From: Hespellia sp.
GTDB taxonomy: Bacteria; Bacillota; Clostridia; Lachnospirales; Lachnospiraceae
DNA: 64,000 nucleotides
Direction of reading: 5' to 3'
Assembly: GCA_028689735.1 (NCBI GenBank)
Contig: JAQVCP010000006.1
Location: 1-64,000 of the forward strand
Below the pieces are notes generated by a model. The model saw only the letters and a list, made by a program, of their open reading frames with translations, did not search any database and had not been told where the DNA came from. The position numbers and the translations under genes were made by a program. This document shows positions 51,441 through 59,729 of this stretch, piece after piece. Positions within the stretch are counted from its first letter, which is position 1. The number at the start of each line of letters is the position of its first letter.

Positions 51441-51468
51441 TTGTTTTTAATGTATAAAGAAGTATAAT
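51441..51468 (+). promoter_or_regulatory. promoter of the hydrogenase operon
   Basis: TTGTTT (51441-51446), 16-base spacer, TATAAT (51463-51468), about 60 bases before the first gene. Confidence 0.7.
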
Positions 51469-51531
51469 GAGGTTAATTGATATTTTTTTAACAACAAGAA
51501 CAATATTATGTAAGATGAAGGAGGAAAACTA

Positions 51532-52011
51532 ATGTTAGATCAAGCCTACTATGATAAAGCACAGGAAATCATAGAGCAGCACGGTGTGGCTCAGGCGTCG
51601 TTGATACCGATTATTCAGGATATTCAGACCGAATACAGGTATCTGCCGCCGGAGCTTTTGTCATTTGTGGCAAAGCAGCTGGGAATCAATGAGGCAAAGG
51701 CATATAGCGTGGCAACATTCTACGAGAACTTTTCTTTTGAACCAAAGGGGAAATACATCATCAAAGTATGTGATGGAACCGCCTGTCATGTGCGTCGTTC
51801 GACCCCAATTCTGGAGCGCCTTTACAGCGAACTGGGACTCTCAAAGAACAAGGCAACAACGGATGATATGCTCTTTACACTGGAGACGGTATCCTGTCTT
51901 GGCGCATGTGGACTGGCTCCTGTTCTTACAGTCAATGATAAAGTGTATCCGTCTATGACACCCGATGCGGCCACTGAGCTGATTCAGGAATTGCGAGGTG
52001 GAGAAGCATGA
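51532..52011 (+). CDS. hydC: NuoE-like subunit of NAD-linked [FeFe] hydrogenase
   Basis: A 159-residue thioredoxin-fold [2Fe-2S] protein. The four cluster cysteines are seen in CDGTACHVR and CLGACGLAPV. In HydABC complexes this small subunit sits next to the flavin subunit. AAGGAGG precedes the ATG, and the stop overlaps the next start (ATGA), showing translational coupling. Confidence 0.93.
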   Translation: MLDQAYYDKAQEIIEQHGVAQASLIPIIQDIQTEYRYLPPELLSFVAKQLGINEAKAYSVATFYENFSFEPKGKYIIKVCDGTACHVRRSTPILERLYSELGLSKNKATTDDMLFTLETVSCLGACGLAPVLTVNDKVYPSMTPDAATELIQELRGGEA

Positions 52012-53900
52012 GAAAAATAGAAAATCGAACCATATTGAATGAGATTCAGGCAGAGACGAAACAAAAGATCGACCAGACCAGAATGAGAATTCTGATCTGT
52101 GCAGGAACTGGATGTCTTGCAGGCGGCTCTGGTGAGATTTATGAGAGAATGTGTGAGCTTGTCAAGGAGAACCCCAATGTGGAAGTGAAGTTCGGGGCAG
52201 AGATCGCCCATGAGGGTGTGGAGAATCATATCGACATTAAGAAGAGCGGATGTCATGGATTCTGCGAGATGGGACCGCTGATGCGCATTGAGCCTCAGGG
52301 AATTCTGTATACAAAAGTAAAGCTAGAAGACTGCGATGCCATTTTCCACAGAACCATCGAGAAGGGCGAACTGATTCGTCATCTGATGTATAAGCAAGAT
52401 GGTATGGAGTACCCGAAGCAGGAAGAGATTCCTTTCTATAAAAAACAGACACGTCTGGTACTGAAGAACTGCGGGCATATCGATGCGGAGCACATGGAAG
52501 AATATATCGCCACCGGCGGGTATCAGGCACTGGCAAAGGTGCTGTTTGAGCAAAAGCCGGAGGACGTGGTCAATGAGATCATGGAATCCAATCTGCGCGG
52601 ACGTGGAGGCGGAGGCTTTACCACTGGATACAAATGGCAGCAGGTAGCACGACAGAAAGAGACGACCCGCTATATCGTCTGTAATGGTGACGAGGGAGAC
52701 CCGGGAGCATTCATGGATCGTTCGGTGATGGAAGGCGATCCGCATAAGATGATAGAGGGGATGATGATTGCAGCTTACGCAGTAGGTGCGCAGGAAGGAT
52801 ATATTTATGTGCGTGCGGAGTATCCGCTTGCAATCAGCAGATTAAAGCTTGCCATCGCGCAGGCAGAGGAAGCCGGACTTCTTGGCGAGCATATCATGGG
52901 CTCAGACTTCTCGTTCAAGCTGCATATCAACCGTGGAGCAGGCGCATTTGTCTGTGGGGAGGGAAGCGCACTGACGGCTTCTATCGAGGGAAATCGAGGA
53001 ATGCCGCGTGTCAAACCGCCGCGTACGGTAGAACAGGGATTATTTGCCAAGCCAACGGTACTCAATAACGTAGAGACTTTTGCAAATGTACCGATGATTA
53101 TCTTAAACGGTACAGACTGGTACAAATCCATCGGCCCGGAGAAGAGTCCGGGGACCAAGGCATTTGCCCTCACAGGAAGTGTAAAAAATACAGGCTTGAT
53201 TGAGGTACCCATGGGAACCACACTGCGGGAGGTCATCTTCGATATCGGAGGCGGCATCAAGGACGGCGGTAATTTCAAAGCGGTGCAGATCGGCGGCCCG
53301 TCCGGCGGATGTCTGATGGAGACGAATCTGGAGATCAGTCTGGATTTTGATTCGCTGAAGAAAATGGGCGCGATGATTGGTTCCGGTGGTCTGGTTGTCA
53401 TGGATGACCACACCTGCATGGTGGAAGTGGCACGGTTTTTTATGAACTTTACCCAGAACGAATCTTGCGGCAAATGTGTTCCATGTCGTGAGGGAACCAA
53501 ACGGATGCTGGAGATTCTGGAACGCATTGTGGAAGGGAAAGGGGAGCTTGGCGACCTGGATCTTCTGGAGGAGCTGGCAACGATGATTACCGAGACAGCA
53601 CTCTGCGGACTTGGCAAGAGCGCGGCGCTTCCGGTTATGAGTACGCTTAAGAACTTCCGAAATGAATATGTGGAGCATATCGTTGACAAGAAATGTGCGG
53701 CACATGTCTGTCAGGCAATGCGCCGATATGTCATCAGTCCGGAGCGCTGTAAGGGCTGTTCGAAATGTGCGAGAAACTGTCCGGCGGGAGCAATCAGCGG
53801 TCAGATTCGTGAGGTATTTAAAATTGACAATGACAAATGTATCAAGTGCGGAGCATGCGAGAGTGCCTGTGCATTTGATGCAATCCATGTGGAAGGGTAG
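52008..53900 (+). CDS. hydB: NuoF-like flavin/NADH subunit of [FeFe] hydrogenase
   Basis: A 630-residue subunit. Domains in order: an N-terminal [2Fe-2S] thioredoxin-like part (CAGTGCLAGG, GCHGFCEMGP), the NADH- and FMN-binding domain (LRGRGGGGFTTGYKW; CNGDEGDPGAFMDR; NRGAGAFVCGEGSAL), an SLBB region, the [4Fe-4S] motif SCGKCVPCREG, and two C-terminal ferredoxin clusters (CKGCSKCARNC, CIKCGACESAC). It would exchange electrons with NAD(H). Bifurcation with ferredoxin is typical of such trimers but is not proved by sequence. Confidence 0.95.
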   Translation: MRKIENRTILNEIQAETKQKIDQTRMRILICAGTGCLAGGSGEIYERMCELVKENPNVEVKFGAEIAHEGVENHIDIKKSGCHGFCEMGPLMRIEPQGILYTKVKLEDCDAIFHRTIEKGELIRHLMYKQDGMEYPKQEEIPFYKKQTRLVLKNCGHIDAEHMEEYIATGGYQALAKVLFEQKPEDVVNEIMESNLRGRGGGGFTTGYKWQQVARQKETTRYIVCNGDEGDPGAFMDRSVMEGDPHKMIEGMMIAAYAVGAQEGYIYVRAEYPLAISRLKLAIAQAEEAGLLGEHIMGSDFSFKLHINRGAGAFVCGEGSALTASIEGNRGMPRVKPPRTVEQGLFAKPTVLNNVETFANVPMIILNGTDWYKSIGPEKSPGTKAFALTGSVKNTGLIEVPMGTTLREVIFDIGGGIKDGGNFKAVQIGGPSGGCLMETNLEISLDFDSLKKMGAMIGSGGLVVMDDHTCMVEVARFFMNFTQNESCGKCVPCREGTKRMLEILERIVEGKGELGDLDLLEELATMITETALCGLGKSAALPVMSTLKNFRNEYVEHIVDKKCAAHVCQAMRRYVISPERCKGCSKCARNCPAGAISGQIREVFKIDNDKCIKCGACESACAFDAIHVEG

Positions 53901-53911
53901 GAGGTGAGAGT

Positions 53912-55603
53912 ATGGGATATATGACAATCAACAATAGAAAAGTAGCATTTACAGATGAGAAAAATGTGCTCTCGGTCATCCGCAAGTCCGGCATCGACCT
54001 GCCGACCTTCTGTTATCACTCAGAGCTTTCGACTTATGGAGCCTGTCGTATGTGCGTAGTGGAGGATGAGCGCGGAAAGGTATTCGCCTCCTGCTCCGAG
54101 GTGCCGAGAGACGGCATGGTAATCTACACCAACACACCGAGACTCCAACATCACCGCAAGATGATTATTGAGCTCTTACTGGCATCCCACTGCAGAGACT
54201 GTACGACCTGTCATACCAATGGTACGTGTACGCTGCAGAAGCTGGCGAACCAGCTCGGTGTGAGCTTTGTTAGATTTGAAAATAATAAGCCCCAGGTCCC
54301 GATTGATGAGTCTTCCGACTGCATCGTCATCGATTCCAACAAATGTATTCTCTGCGGTGATTGTGTGCGGACCTGTGATGAGGTACAGGGTGTAGGAATT
54401 CTCGACTTTGCGTTCCGCGGTTCTAATATGAAGGTAATGCCTGCATTTAACCGGATTATGGCGGATACGGATTGCGTGGGATGTGGACAGTGCCGGACCG
54501 TGTGTCCGACCGGAGCCATTACCATTAAGCAGAATATCAGCCCAATCTGGCAGCACATTTCCGAGAAGGATACCCGGGTGGTAGTTCAGATCGCACCGGC
54601 AGTCCGTGTGGCTGTGGGTGACAAATTTGGGGTTCCAAAGGGCGAGAATTCGCTTGGTAAACTGGCAGCGGCTCTCCGGATGATGGGTTTTGATGAGATT
54701 TATGACACGAATTTTGGAGCGGATCTTACGGTTATGGAGGAGTCAGCAGAACTTGTAGAGCGCCTGGAAAAGGGCGAGAATCTTCCACTCTTTACCTCTT
54801 GCTGTCCGGGTTGGGTGAAGTTTTGTGAGACCAGGTATCCGGAGCTTAAGAAACACATTTCCACTTGTCGCTCTCCACAGCAGATGTTCGGTGCGGTACT
54901 GAAGGAAGATGCGCGAGTGAATCCCCATGATGGAAAGAAGACGGTGGTGGTATCTATCATGCCTTGTACGGCGAAGAAAGCGGAGATTCACAGGCCGGAA
55001 CATTTTACGGATGGTGAACAGCATGTGGATTATGTTCTGACGACAACGGAGGTGACCCGTATGATTCAGGAGGCGGGAATCGACTTGAGTACATTGGAGC
55101 CGGAGGCGCTGGATATGCCATTCGGTATCGCATCCGGGGCGGCAGCGATCTTTGGTGTGACCGGCGGTGTGACGGAGGCGGTTCTTCGGAGATTGGTGAA
55201 CGATGACAGCCAGCAGGCGCTTCAGGAAATCAGCTTCACTGGCGTGCGTGGAACGGATGGACTGAAGGAAGCTGTGGTGACACTTGGAGACAGAGAAGTG
55301 AAAATCGCCGTGGTAAATGGACTTGCAAATGCAGGAAAACTTATGGACCAGATTCAGTCGGGGGAAGTGTATTATGACTTTGTGGAAGTCATGGCGTGCC
55401 GCCGCGGATGTATCGCAGGTGGCGGACAGCCGCTTCCAATTGGACCACGGACCAAGAAAGCGAGAGTAGAGGGAATCTACCGCGTGGACAGCATGGCACA
55501 GATCAAGCTGTCGAATGAGAATCCGATTGTGACGACTCTTTACGATGGACTTTTAAAAGGCAAGGAACATAAGCTGCTGCATAATCATACAGATGCGGAA
55601 TAG
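53912..55603 (+). CDS. hydA: [FeFe] hydrogenase catalytic subunit
   Basis: A 563-residue enzyme that forms or oxidises H2. N-terminal [2Fe-2S] (CYHSELSTYGACRMC), a His-Cys3 cluster (HCRDCTTCHTNGTC), two [4Fe-4S] clusters (CILCGDCVRTC, CVGCGQCRTVC), and the complete H-cluster signatures TSCCPGW, MPCTAKK and EVMACRRGCIAGGGQP. Together with the two upstream genes it forms a trimeric group A-type complex for disposing of reducing power in fermentation. GGAGGTGAGAG precedes the ATG. Confidence 0.97.
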   Translation: MGYMTINNRKVAFTDEKNVLSVIRKSGIDLPTFCYHSELSTYGACRMCVVEDERGKVFASCSEVPRDGMVIYTNTPRLQHHRKMIIELLLASHCRDCTTCHTNGTCTLQKLANQLGVSFVRFENNKPQVPIDESSDCIVIDSNKCILCGDCVRTCDEVQGVGILDFAFRGSNMKVMPAFNRIMADTDCVGCGQCRTVCPTGAITIKQNISPIWQHISEKDTRVVVQIAPAVRVAVGDKFGVPKGENSLGKLAAALRMMGFDEIYDTNFGADLTVMEESAELVERLEKGENLPLFTSCCPGWVKFCETRYPELKKHISTCRSPQQMFGAVLKEDARVNPHDGKKTVVVSIMPCTAKKAEIHRPEHFTDGEQHVDYVLTTTEVTRMIQEAGIDLSTLEPEALDMPFGIASGAAAIFGVTGGVTEAVLRRLVNDDSQQALQEISFTGVRGTDGLKEAVVTLGDREVKIAVVNGLANAGKLMDQIQSGEVYYDFVEVMACRRGCIAGGGQPLPIGPRTKKARVEGIYRVDSMAQIKLSNENPIVTTLYDGLLKGKEHKLLHNHTDAE

Positions 55604-55676
55604 TCATGAAACGGATATTCTAAAGCAGAGGTCGTAAAGCCGAAGCTGCAGATCAATAGTGATAAGAGCAAAATGA

Positions 55677-55711
55677 GACTCCGGAACAGGCTGAGATGCC
55701 AGTCCGGAGTC
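55677..55711 (+). terminator. probable terminator of the hydrogenase operon
   Basis: GACTCCGGA (55677-55685) pairs with TCCGGAGTC (55703-55711). The following TTACTTCTGTT is only moderately T-rich, so efficiency is uncertain. The gap 55604-55940 otherwise holds the promoter listed next. Confidence 0.65.
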
Positions 55712-55806
55712 TTACTTCTGTTCAGGCTCGTTTGATGTTGCTAAATCAAGTGTGTATGAGCGGCACGGACAGCTTCCGTCTGCTTGGGAAAATATGAAGC
55801 TTGGAA

Positions 55807-55835
55807 TTGTTTCCGACCATAAATTGTGATAAAAT
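55807..55835 (+). promoter_or_regulatory. promoter of the Hpt gene
   Basis: TTGTTT (55807-55812), 17-base spacer, TAAAAT (55830-55835). The leader has a GTTAGT (55878-55883) / ACTAAC (55900-55905) hairpin. Confidence 0.6.
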
Positions 55836-55940
55836 GAAGACATCTATGAGGGCGATGGGACGTTGTTGGACGTTCGTGTTAGTGGAATTAACTTCTTGTA
55901 CTAACATCATGAAGAAATTAAAAGAAAAGGAGATATGGCG

Positions 55941-56285
55941 ATGAATATTCAAGTATTGAAGGGGGCAGGAATTAATTACGATGCAGGAGTAAAGCGTTTT
56001 TCGGGAAAAGCACAGTTATATGAGAAGTTTCTTGAGAAGTTCGTGGATGATCCCAACTTTGACAGCCTGGAGGAGGCTTTAAAGGAGGGGAACACAGACT
56101 TGGCATTTCGCTCTTCCCATACACTGAAGGGTATCGTTGGAAATCTTAGCATGGATACATTTTATGCGGATCTCTGTGAATTGGTTGAGATGCTTCGCGC
56201 GCAGAAGAGCGAAGGTGTGGATCAACAGTTTGCCAAGCTGAAGACTGAGTATGAGGAACTGCTCACAGTTCTTGAGCAGGAATAA
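55941..56285 (+). CDS. stand-alone histidine phosphotransfer (Hpt) protein
   Basis: A 114-residue helical protein with the phospho-acceptor His in SSHTLKGIVGNLSM. The ATG at 55941 is eight bases after AAGGAG; the ATG at 55935 is too close. No hybrid kinase or response regulator gene is adjacent. It could link a kinase such as the one at 29343 to a regulator elsewhere (inference only). Confidence 0.88.
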   Translation: MNIQVLKGAGINYDAGVKRFSGKAQLYEKFLEKFVDDPNFDSLEEALKEGNTDLAFRSSHTLKGIVGNLSMDTFYADLCELVEMLRAQKSEGVDQQFAKLKTEYEELLTVLEQE

Positions 56286-56376
56286 AGAGTAAATGGCGTA
56301 AGAAACAGTATTTGTGGTACTGGTACGCAGTGTGAATCATGGCAAACAATATGGAATAAGAAAGGCGGTAGAAGAC

Positions 56377-57012
56377 ATGACGACACGTGAGATAAGAAAT
56401 CAGCTGCTTGGGGCAAGAGTGATCAAGGGGCTGGAATCCCGCAATATGAAAGGTTACTATGTAACGACAAAAGAGGCGGCGCTTGCCAAAGCACTGGAAC
56501 TGATTGAAGATGGAAGCTCTGTAAGCTGGGGTGGAACGATGACCATGGAGGAAATCGGGCTGGACGCTGCCATCAAGGAAGGGCCGTACAACCTGATTGA
56601 CCGGGATACAGCGACGGACCCGGAGGAGAAGCGAGCATTGCTTCTTCAGGCGTTTGGCTGTGACTATTATATTGGAAGCACGAATGCAATTACGGAAGAT
56701 GGTGTGCTCATCAATATCGATGGGAATGCGAACCGCGTGGCAGCCTATGCATTTGGCCCGCGGAACCTGATTCTGATTGTGGGAATGAACAAGGTTGTTA
56801 AGAGTGAGGCTGACGCACTGTCACGTGCGAGAAATGAGGCCGCACCGATCAATGCAGCAAGATTCGGTCTGGATACGCCTTGTATGAAAAACGGCATGTG
56901 CTATGACTGCAAGGTGCCGGATACCATTTGCTGTCAGATTCTGACAACACGATATTCCAAGGTGAAGGATAGAATCAAGGTCATACTGGTAGATGAGGTA
57001 CTGGGATACTAA
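56377..57012 (+). CDS. LUD-domain protein (LutC/YkgG-like)
   Basis: A 212-residue LUD-family protein with features MKGYYVTTKEAALAKAL, VSWGGTMTMEEIGL, GSTNAITEDGVLINIDGNANRVAA and a C-terminal Cys cluster (PCMKNGMCYDC...ICC) that may hold metal. Relatives take part in lactate oxidation, but the other lut genes are not here and this short form is common in Clostridia with unknown role. The start is ATG 56377 after AAAGGCGG. Confidence 0.88.
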   Translation: MTTREIRNQLLGARVIKGLESRNMKGYYVTTKEAALAKALELIEDGSSVSWGGTMTMEEIGLDAAIKEGPYNLIDRDTATDPEEKRALLLQAFGCDYYIGSTNAITEDGVLINIDGNANRVAAYAFGPRNLILIVGMNKVVKSEADALSRARNEAAPINAARFGLDTPCMKNGMCYDCKVPDTICCQILTTRYSKVKDRIKVILVDEVLGY

Positions 57013-57072
57013 GCGTAGAAATTGTGGCGAACTGTAAAGAAGTACAGCGGTTTTGCAAGGAATAGGAAGGCT

Positions 57073-57876
57073 ATGAGCGAGAAAAAGAAACATCACAGAG
57101 GTAGAAGAAAAAAGAAAAAAGGCAATCTTATCATCAATATTGTATTGCTGTTGGCAATTGTTGTGTTTTTTGTGTCCGGAGTGATGCTGGTGCGGTCACT
57201 GCTCCCGTACATTCAGGCAAAGGACGAGTACGATAAGATCAAAGATCTGGCAATCGAGACAAAGAATGATGAGGAGCCGGAGGGAACAGAAGAAGATGCG
57301 CCTGGATTTTCGGTGGATTTCGCATCACTTTTGGAGATTAACCCGGATACAGTAGGATGGATACGTTTTGATGAACCTTCTATTATAAGCTATCCAATTG
57401 TGCAGGGTTCCGATAACAGTGAGTATCTGCACAGGACATTTCAGGCCAATGACAATCATCTGGGTGCCATTTTCATGGCGGCAGAGAGCAAGGCAGATTT
57501 TACAAATCGCAATACTCTGATTTATGGTCATAATGTGAAGATTGGCGGTGAGATGTTCTCTCAATTAAAATCCTATCAGGACGAAGATTTTTATCGACAG
57601 TATCCATACTTTTACATTTACACGCCAGATGGCAAGGCGAAGACTTATCAGATATTCTCGGCGGGTGTAGTAAAGGAGGATGCGGACAACTATATCACTT
57701 CTTATGCATCGGATGAAGATTATGTGAATTATCTGAATATGGCAAAGAATTCTTCGCTCTATGATACGGGAGTTGCGCTGAATGCGCAGTCCATGATCGT
57801 CAGCTTGTCTACCTGTACCAATGTGAGGGAGGATGAGCGGTTCCTGGTTCAGGGAGTGCTGATCAAAGAAGAATAA
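57073..57876 (+). CDS. srtB: class B sortase
   Basis: A 267-residue membrane-anchored transpeptidase with a very basic N-terminus (about 18 Lys/Arg/His in the first 18 residues), one membrane segment (about 20-43) and the sortase domain. Catalytic His is in IYGHNVK, Cys in VSLSTCTN and Arg in EDERFLVQG. It would attach proteins with a sorting signal to the cell wall; no such substrate is encoded nearby. ATG 57073 follows AGGAAGG. Confidence 0.93.
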   Translation: MSEKKKHHRGRRKKKKGNLIINIVLLLAIVVFFVSGVMLVRSLLPYIQAKDEYDKIKDLAIETKNDEEPEGTEEDAPGFSVDFASLLEINPDTVGWIRFDEPSIISYPIVQGSDNSEYLHRTFQANDNHLGAIFMAAESKADFTNRNTLIYGHNVKIGGEMFSQLKSYQDEDFYRQYPYFYIYTPDGKAKTYQIFSAGVVKEDADNYITSYASDEDYVNYLNMAKNSSLYDTGVALNAQSMIVSLSTCTNVREDERFLVQGVLIKEE

Positions 57877-57898
57877 AAATAATCATAACAATGTGGAA

Positions 57899-57920
57899 GG
57901 GAAGCGAGCAATTGCTTCCC
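57899..57920 (+). terminator. weak terminator after the sortase gene
   Basis: GGGAAGC (57899-57905) pairs with GCTTCCC (57914-57920); only scattered T follows, so termination is uncertain. Confidence 0.45.
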
Positions 57921-57966
57921 CGAATTTATCTTTGTGCTAGAAAAGATTAGGAGGAGAGCGATAAAT

Positions 57967-58155
57967 ATGGCAGATAGATTTGCGATAGGTGACATCATAA
58001 GAATGAAAAAGAAGCATCCGTGTGGCAGTGATGAGTGGAAGATACTTCGTGTGGGCGCAGATTTTCGGCTGCAGTGCCTGGGGTGCGGACACCAGATTAT
58101 GGTTTCCAGAAAACTGGTGGAAAAAAACACAAAAGAAATTAAGAAAAATGCTTGA
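57967..58155 (+). CDS. DUF951-family protein
   Basis: A 62-residue protein with the family pattern FAIGDIIRMKKKHPCGSDEWKILRVGADFRLQCLGCGHQIMVSR, including the CxxC and a separate Cys that may bind zinc. It commonly precedes rpsF-ssb-rpsR in Firmicutes, as here. AGGAGGAG lies ten bases before the ATG. The role is unknown; a nucleic-acid link is inferred from context. Confidence 0.92.
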   Translation: MADRFAIGDIIRMKKKHPCGSDEWKILRVGADFRLQCLGCGHQIMVSRKLVEKNTKEIKKNA

Positions 58156-58180
58156 AACCATTGTGGTTTTGTGGTATTAT
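58152..58180 (+). promoter_or_regulatory. promoter of rpsF-ssb-rpsR
   Basis: TTGAAA (58152-58157), a 17-base spacer and TATTAT (58175-58180) with an extended TG element. It overlaps the end of the DUF951 gene. Confidence 0.65.
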
Positions 58181-58245
58181 GATTACTCGTGATGCAAACT
58201 GTTCTGGTAGATATACTGTTTCTTATAGAAGTGGTATTTGATAAA

Positions 58246-58310
58246 GATGCCGGAGCAAACAATCATAATTCCTTGCTCTCGACAAGACGGGGGCCAAGAG
58301 ACCATAAGGA
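58246..58310 (+). promoter_or_regulatory. possible S6:S18 autoregulatory leader
   Basis: In the roughly 135-nt leader, GAGCAA (58253-58258) pairs with TTGCTC (58273-58278) and is preceded by GCCG. Ribosomal S6:S18 complexes are known to bind a CCG-containing stem-loop before rpsF in many bacteria. The match here is by position and partial motif only. Confidence 0.4.
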
Positions 58311-58321
58311 GGTGCCAAGAC

Positions 58322-58609
58322 ATGAACAAATATGAATTAGCTGTTGTTGTCAGTGCAAAAATCGAAGACGACGCAAGAGCAGAAGTTATCGAAAAAGCGA
58401 AAGAATTAATCACTCGTTTCGGTGGCAATGTGACTGACGTTGATGAATGGGGTAAGAAGAGATTAGCTTACGAAATTCAGAAGATGAAAGAAGGATTCTA
58501 CTACTTCATCCACTTCGAGTCTGATTCTACTGTTCCAGCGGAAGTTGAACAACGTATCCGTATCATGGACAATGTACTCAGATTTTTGTGCGTAAGACAA
58601 GAAGCTTAG
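58322..58609 (+). CDS. rpsF: 30S ribosomal protein S6
   Basis: A 95-residue S6 (NKYELAVVVSAKIEDDARAEV; WGKKRLAYEIQKMKEGFYYFIHF; RIRIMDNVLRFLCVR). ATG 58322 follows AAGGAGGTGCC. It is the first gene of the rpsF-ssb-rpsR operon. Confidence 0.98.
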   Translation: MNKYELAVVVSAKIEDDARAEVIEKAKELITRFGGNVTDVDEWGKKRLAYEIQKMKEGFYYFIHFESDSTVPAEVEQRIRIMDNVLRFLCVRQEA

Positions 58610-58653
58610 TAAGTCCCGCTCAACAATGAGCAATGGACGGAAAAGAGGCTTAG

Positions 58654-59097
58654 ATGAATAAAGTAGTATTAATGGGTAGATTGACCAGAGACCCGGAAGT
58701 GAGATATTCACAAGGTGAGAATTCTCTTGCAATTGCAAGATATACATTAGCTGTTGACCGCAGATTCAAGCGTGACGGAGAAGCAACTGCAGATTTTATT
58801 AACTGCGTTGTATTCGGCAAGTCTGCTGAGTTTACGGAGAAGTATTTCCGTCAGGGAATGCGTGTTACAATCTGTGGCCGTATCCAGACAGGAAGCTACA
58901 CCAACAAAGACGGTGTGAAAGTATATACAACAGAAGTTGTAGTAGAAGAACAGGAATTTGCTGAGAGCAAAGCGGCAAGCGAAGCGAACCGCGGAAGTTT
59001 TCAGACAAGTGCTCCTGGTCCGGCACCGAGTGCTGATGCAGGTGACGGCTTTATGAACATTCCAGACGGAATCGACGAAGAGCTGCCATTTAACTAG
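58654..59097 (+). CDS. ssb: single-stranded DNA-binding protein
   Basis: A 147-residue SSB with an N-terminal OB fold (MNKVVLMGRLTRDPEVRYS; FINCVVFGKSAEFTEKYFRQG), a short Gly/Pro/Ala linker, and the acidic partner-binding tip EELPF near the C-terminus. It lies between rpsF and rpsR as usual. Confidence 0.98.
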   Translation: MNKVVLMGRLTRDPEVRYSQGENSLAIARYTLAVDRRFKRDGEATADFINCVVFGKSAEFTEKYFRQGMRVTICGRIQTGSYTNKDGVKVYTTEVVVEEQEFAESKAASEANRGSFQTSAPGPAPSADAGDGFMNIPDGIDEELPFN

Positions 59098-59165
59098 AGT
59101 ACTTAGCGAGATATTATCGAGCTTAGTGAATCGACCTTCCCTAAAAAAATAGGAGGTAAACTATA

Positions 59166-59426
59166 ATGGCTTATGAAAAAAGATCCGATTCAGGATTCAA
59201 AAGAAGAGGCCCAGCACGCAGAAGAAAAAAAGTATGCGTATTCTGTGGTAAAGAGAATAACGAAATCGATTACAAAGATGTAGCAAAATTAAGAAAATAC
59301 ATCTCTGAAAGAGGTAAGATTCTTCCTAGAAGAATTACAGGAAACTGTGCAAAGCACCAGAGAGCTCTTACTGTAGCAATCAAGAGAGCACGTCACATCG
59401 CTCTGATGCCATATGTTCAGGACTAA
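59166..59426 (+). CDS. rpsR: 30S ribosomal protein S18
   Basis: An 86-residue S18 ([50 protein letters not shown]). The CVFCG and NCAKH residues form the C+ (zinc-ligand) type. AGGAGG precedes the ATG. Confidence 0.98.
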   Translation: MAYEKRSDSGFKRRGPARRRKKVCVFCGKENNEIDYKDVAKLRKYISERGKILPRRITGNCAKHQRALTVAIKRARHIALMPYVQD

Positions 59427-59440
59427 TAATTGATTATGAG

Positions 59441-59470
59441 ACCGTCATTGCGTGCGCAATGGCGGTTTTT
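59441..59470 (+). terminator. terminator of rpsF-ssb-rpsR
   Basis: ACCGTCATTGCG (59441-59452) pairs with CGCAATGGCGGT (59455-59466), with one mismatch, followed by TTTTC. Confidence 0.92.
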
Positions 59471-59557
59471 CTATTGACTTTTGTCTGCTTATGACATTGT
59501 GTCTTTTGGTGCTCCGAAAAATGGAAATGCCATCAACTTGCAAAAGTCCATCAAAAG

Positions 59558-59596
59558 TAGATTTGGCACTAACACCATGGTGCCAAATCTATTTTT
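59558..59596 (+). terminator. second terminator upstream of mtlA
   Basis: A 12-bp stem, TAGATTTGGCAC (59558-59569) with GTGCCAAATCTA (59580-59591), followed by TTTTT. It stands just before the mtlA promoter, so it may insulate that operon; no gene is seen between it and the previous terminator. Confidence 0.85.
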
Positions 59597-59603
59597 CTAT
59601 TGA

Positions 59604-59633
59604 TTGAAAATTCTCACCTACTGAGCGTATAAT
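59604..59633 (+). promoter_or_regulatory. promoter of the mannitol PTS locus
   Basis: TTGAAA (59604-59609), 18-base spacer, TATAAT (59628-59633), about 95 bases before mtlA. Confidence 0.65.
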
Positions 59634-59729
59634 AACATTAAAGCAAGAGAGTGATTGGCCAATCGCTGCTCGAGGAAATAGAGTAGGTAATGAAAATATT
59701 TTAGAGAGATTCAAGAGAGGTGTGAAAAC

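Noticed and set aside
55609-55620. Reverse-oriented copy of the dispersed repeat
   Set aside because: Only 12 bases match and the second arm is absent; chance cannot be excluded.
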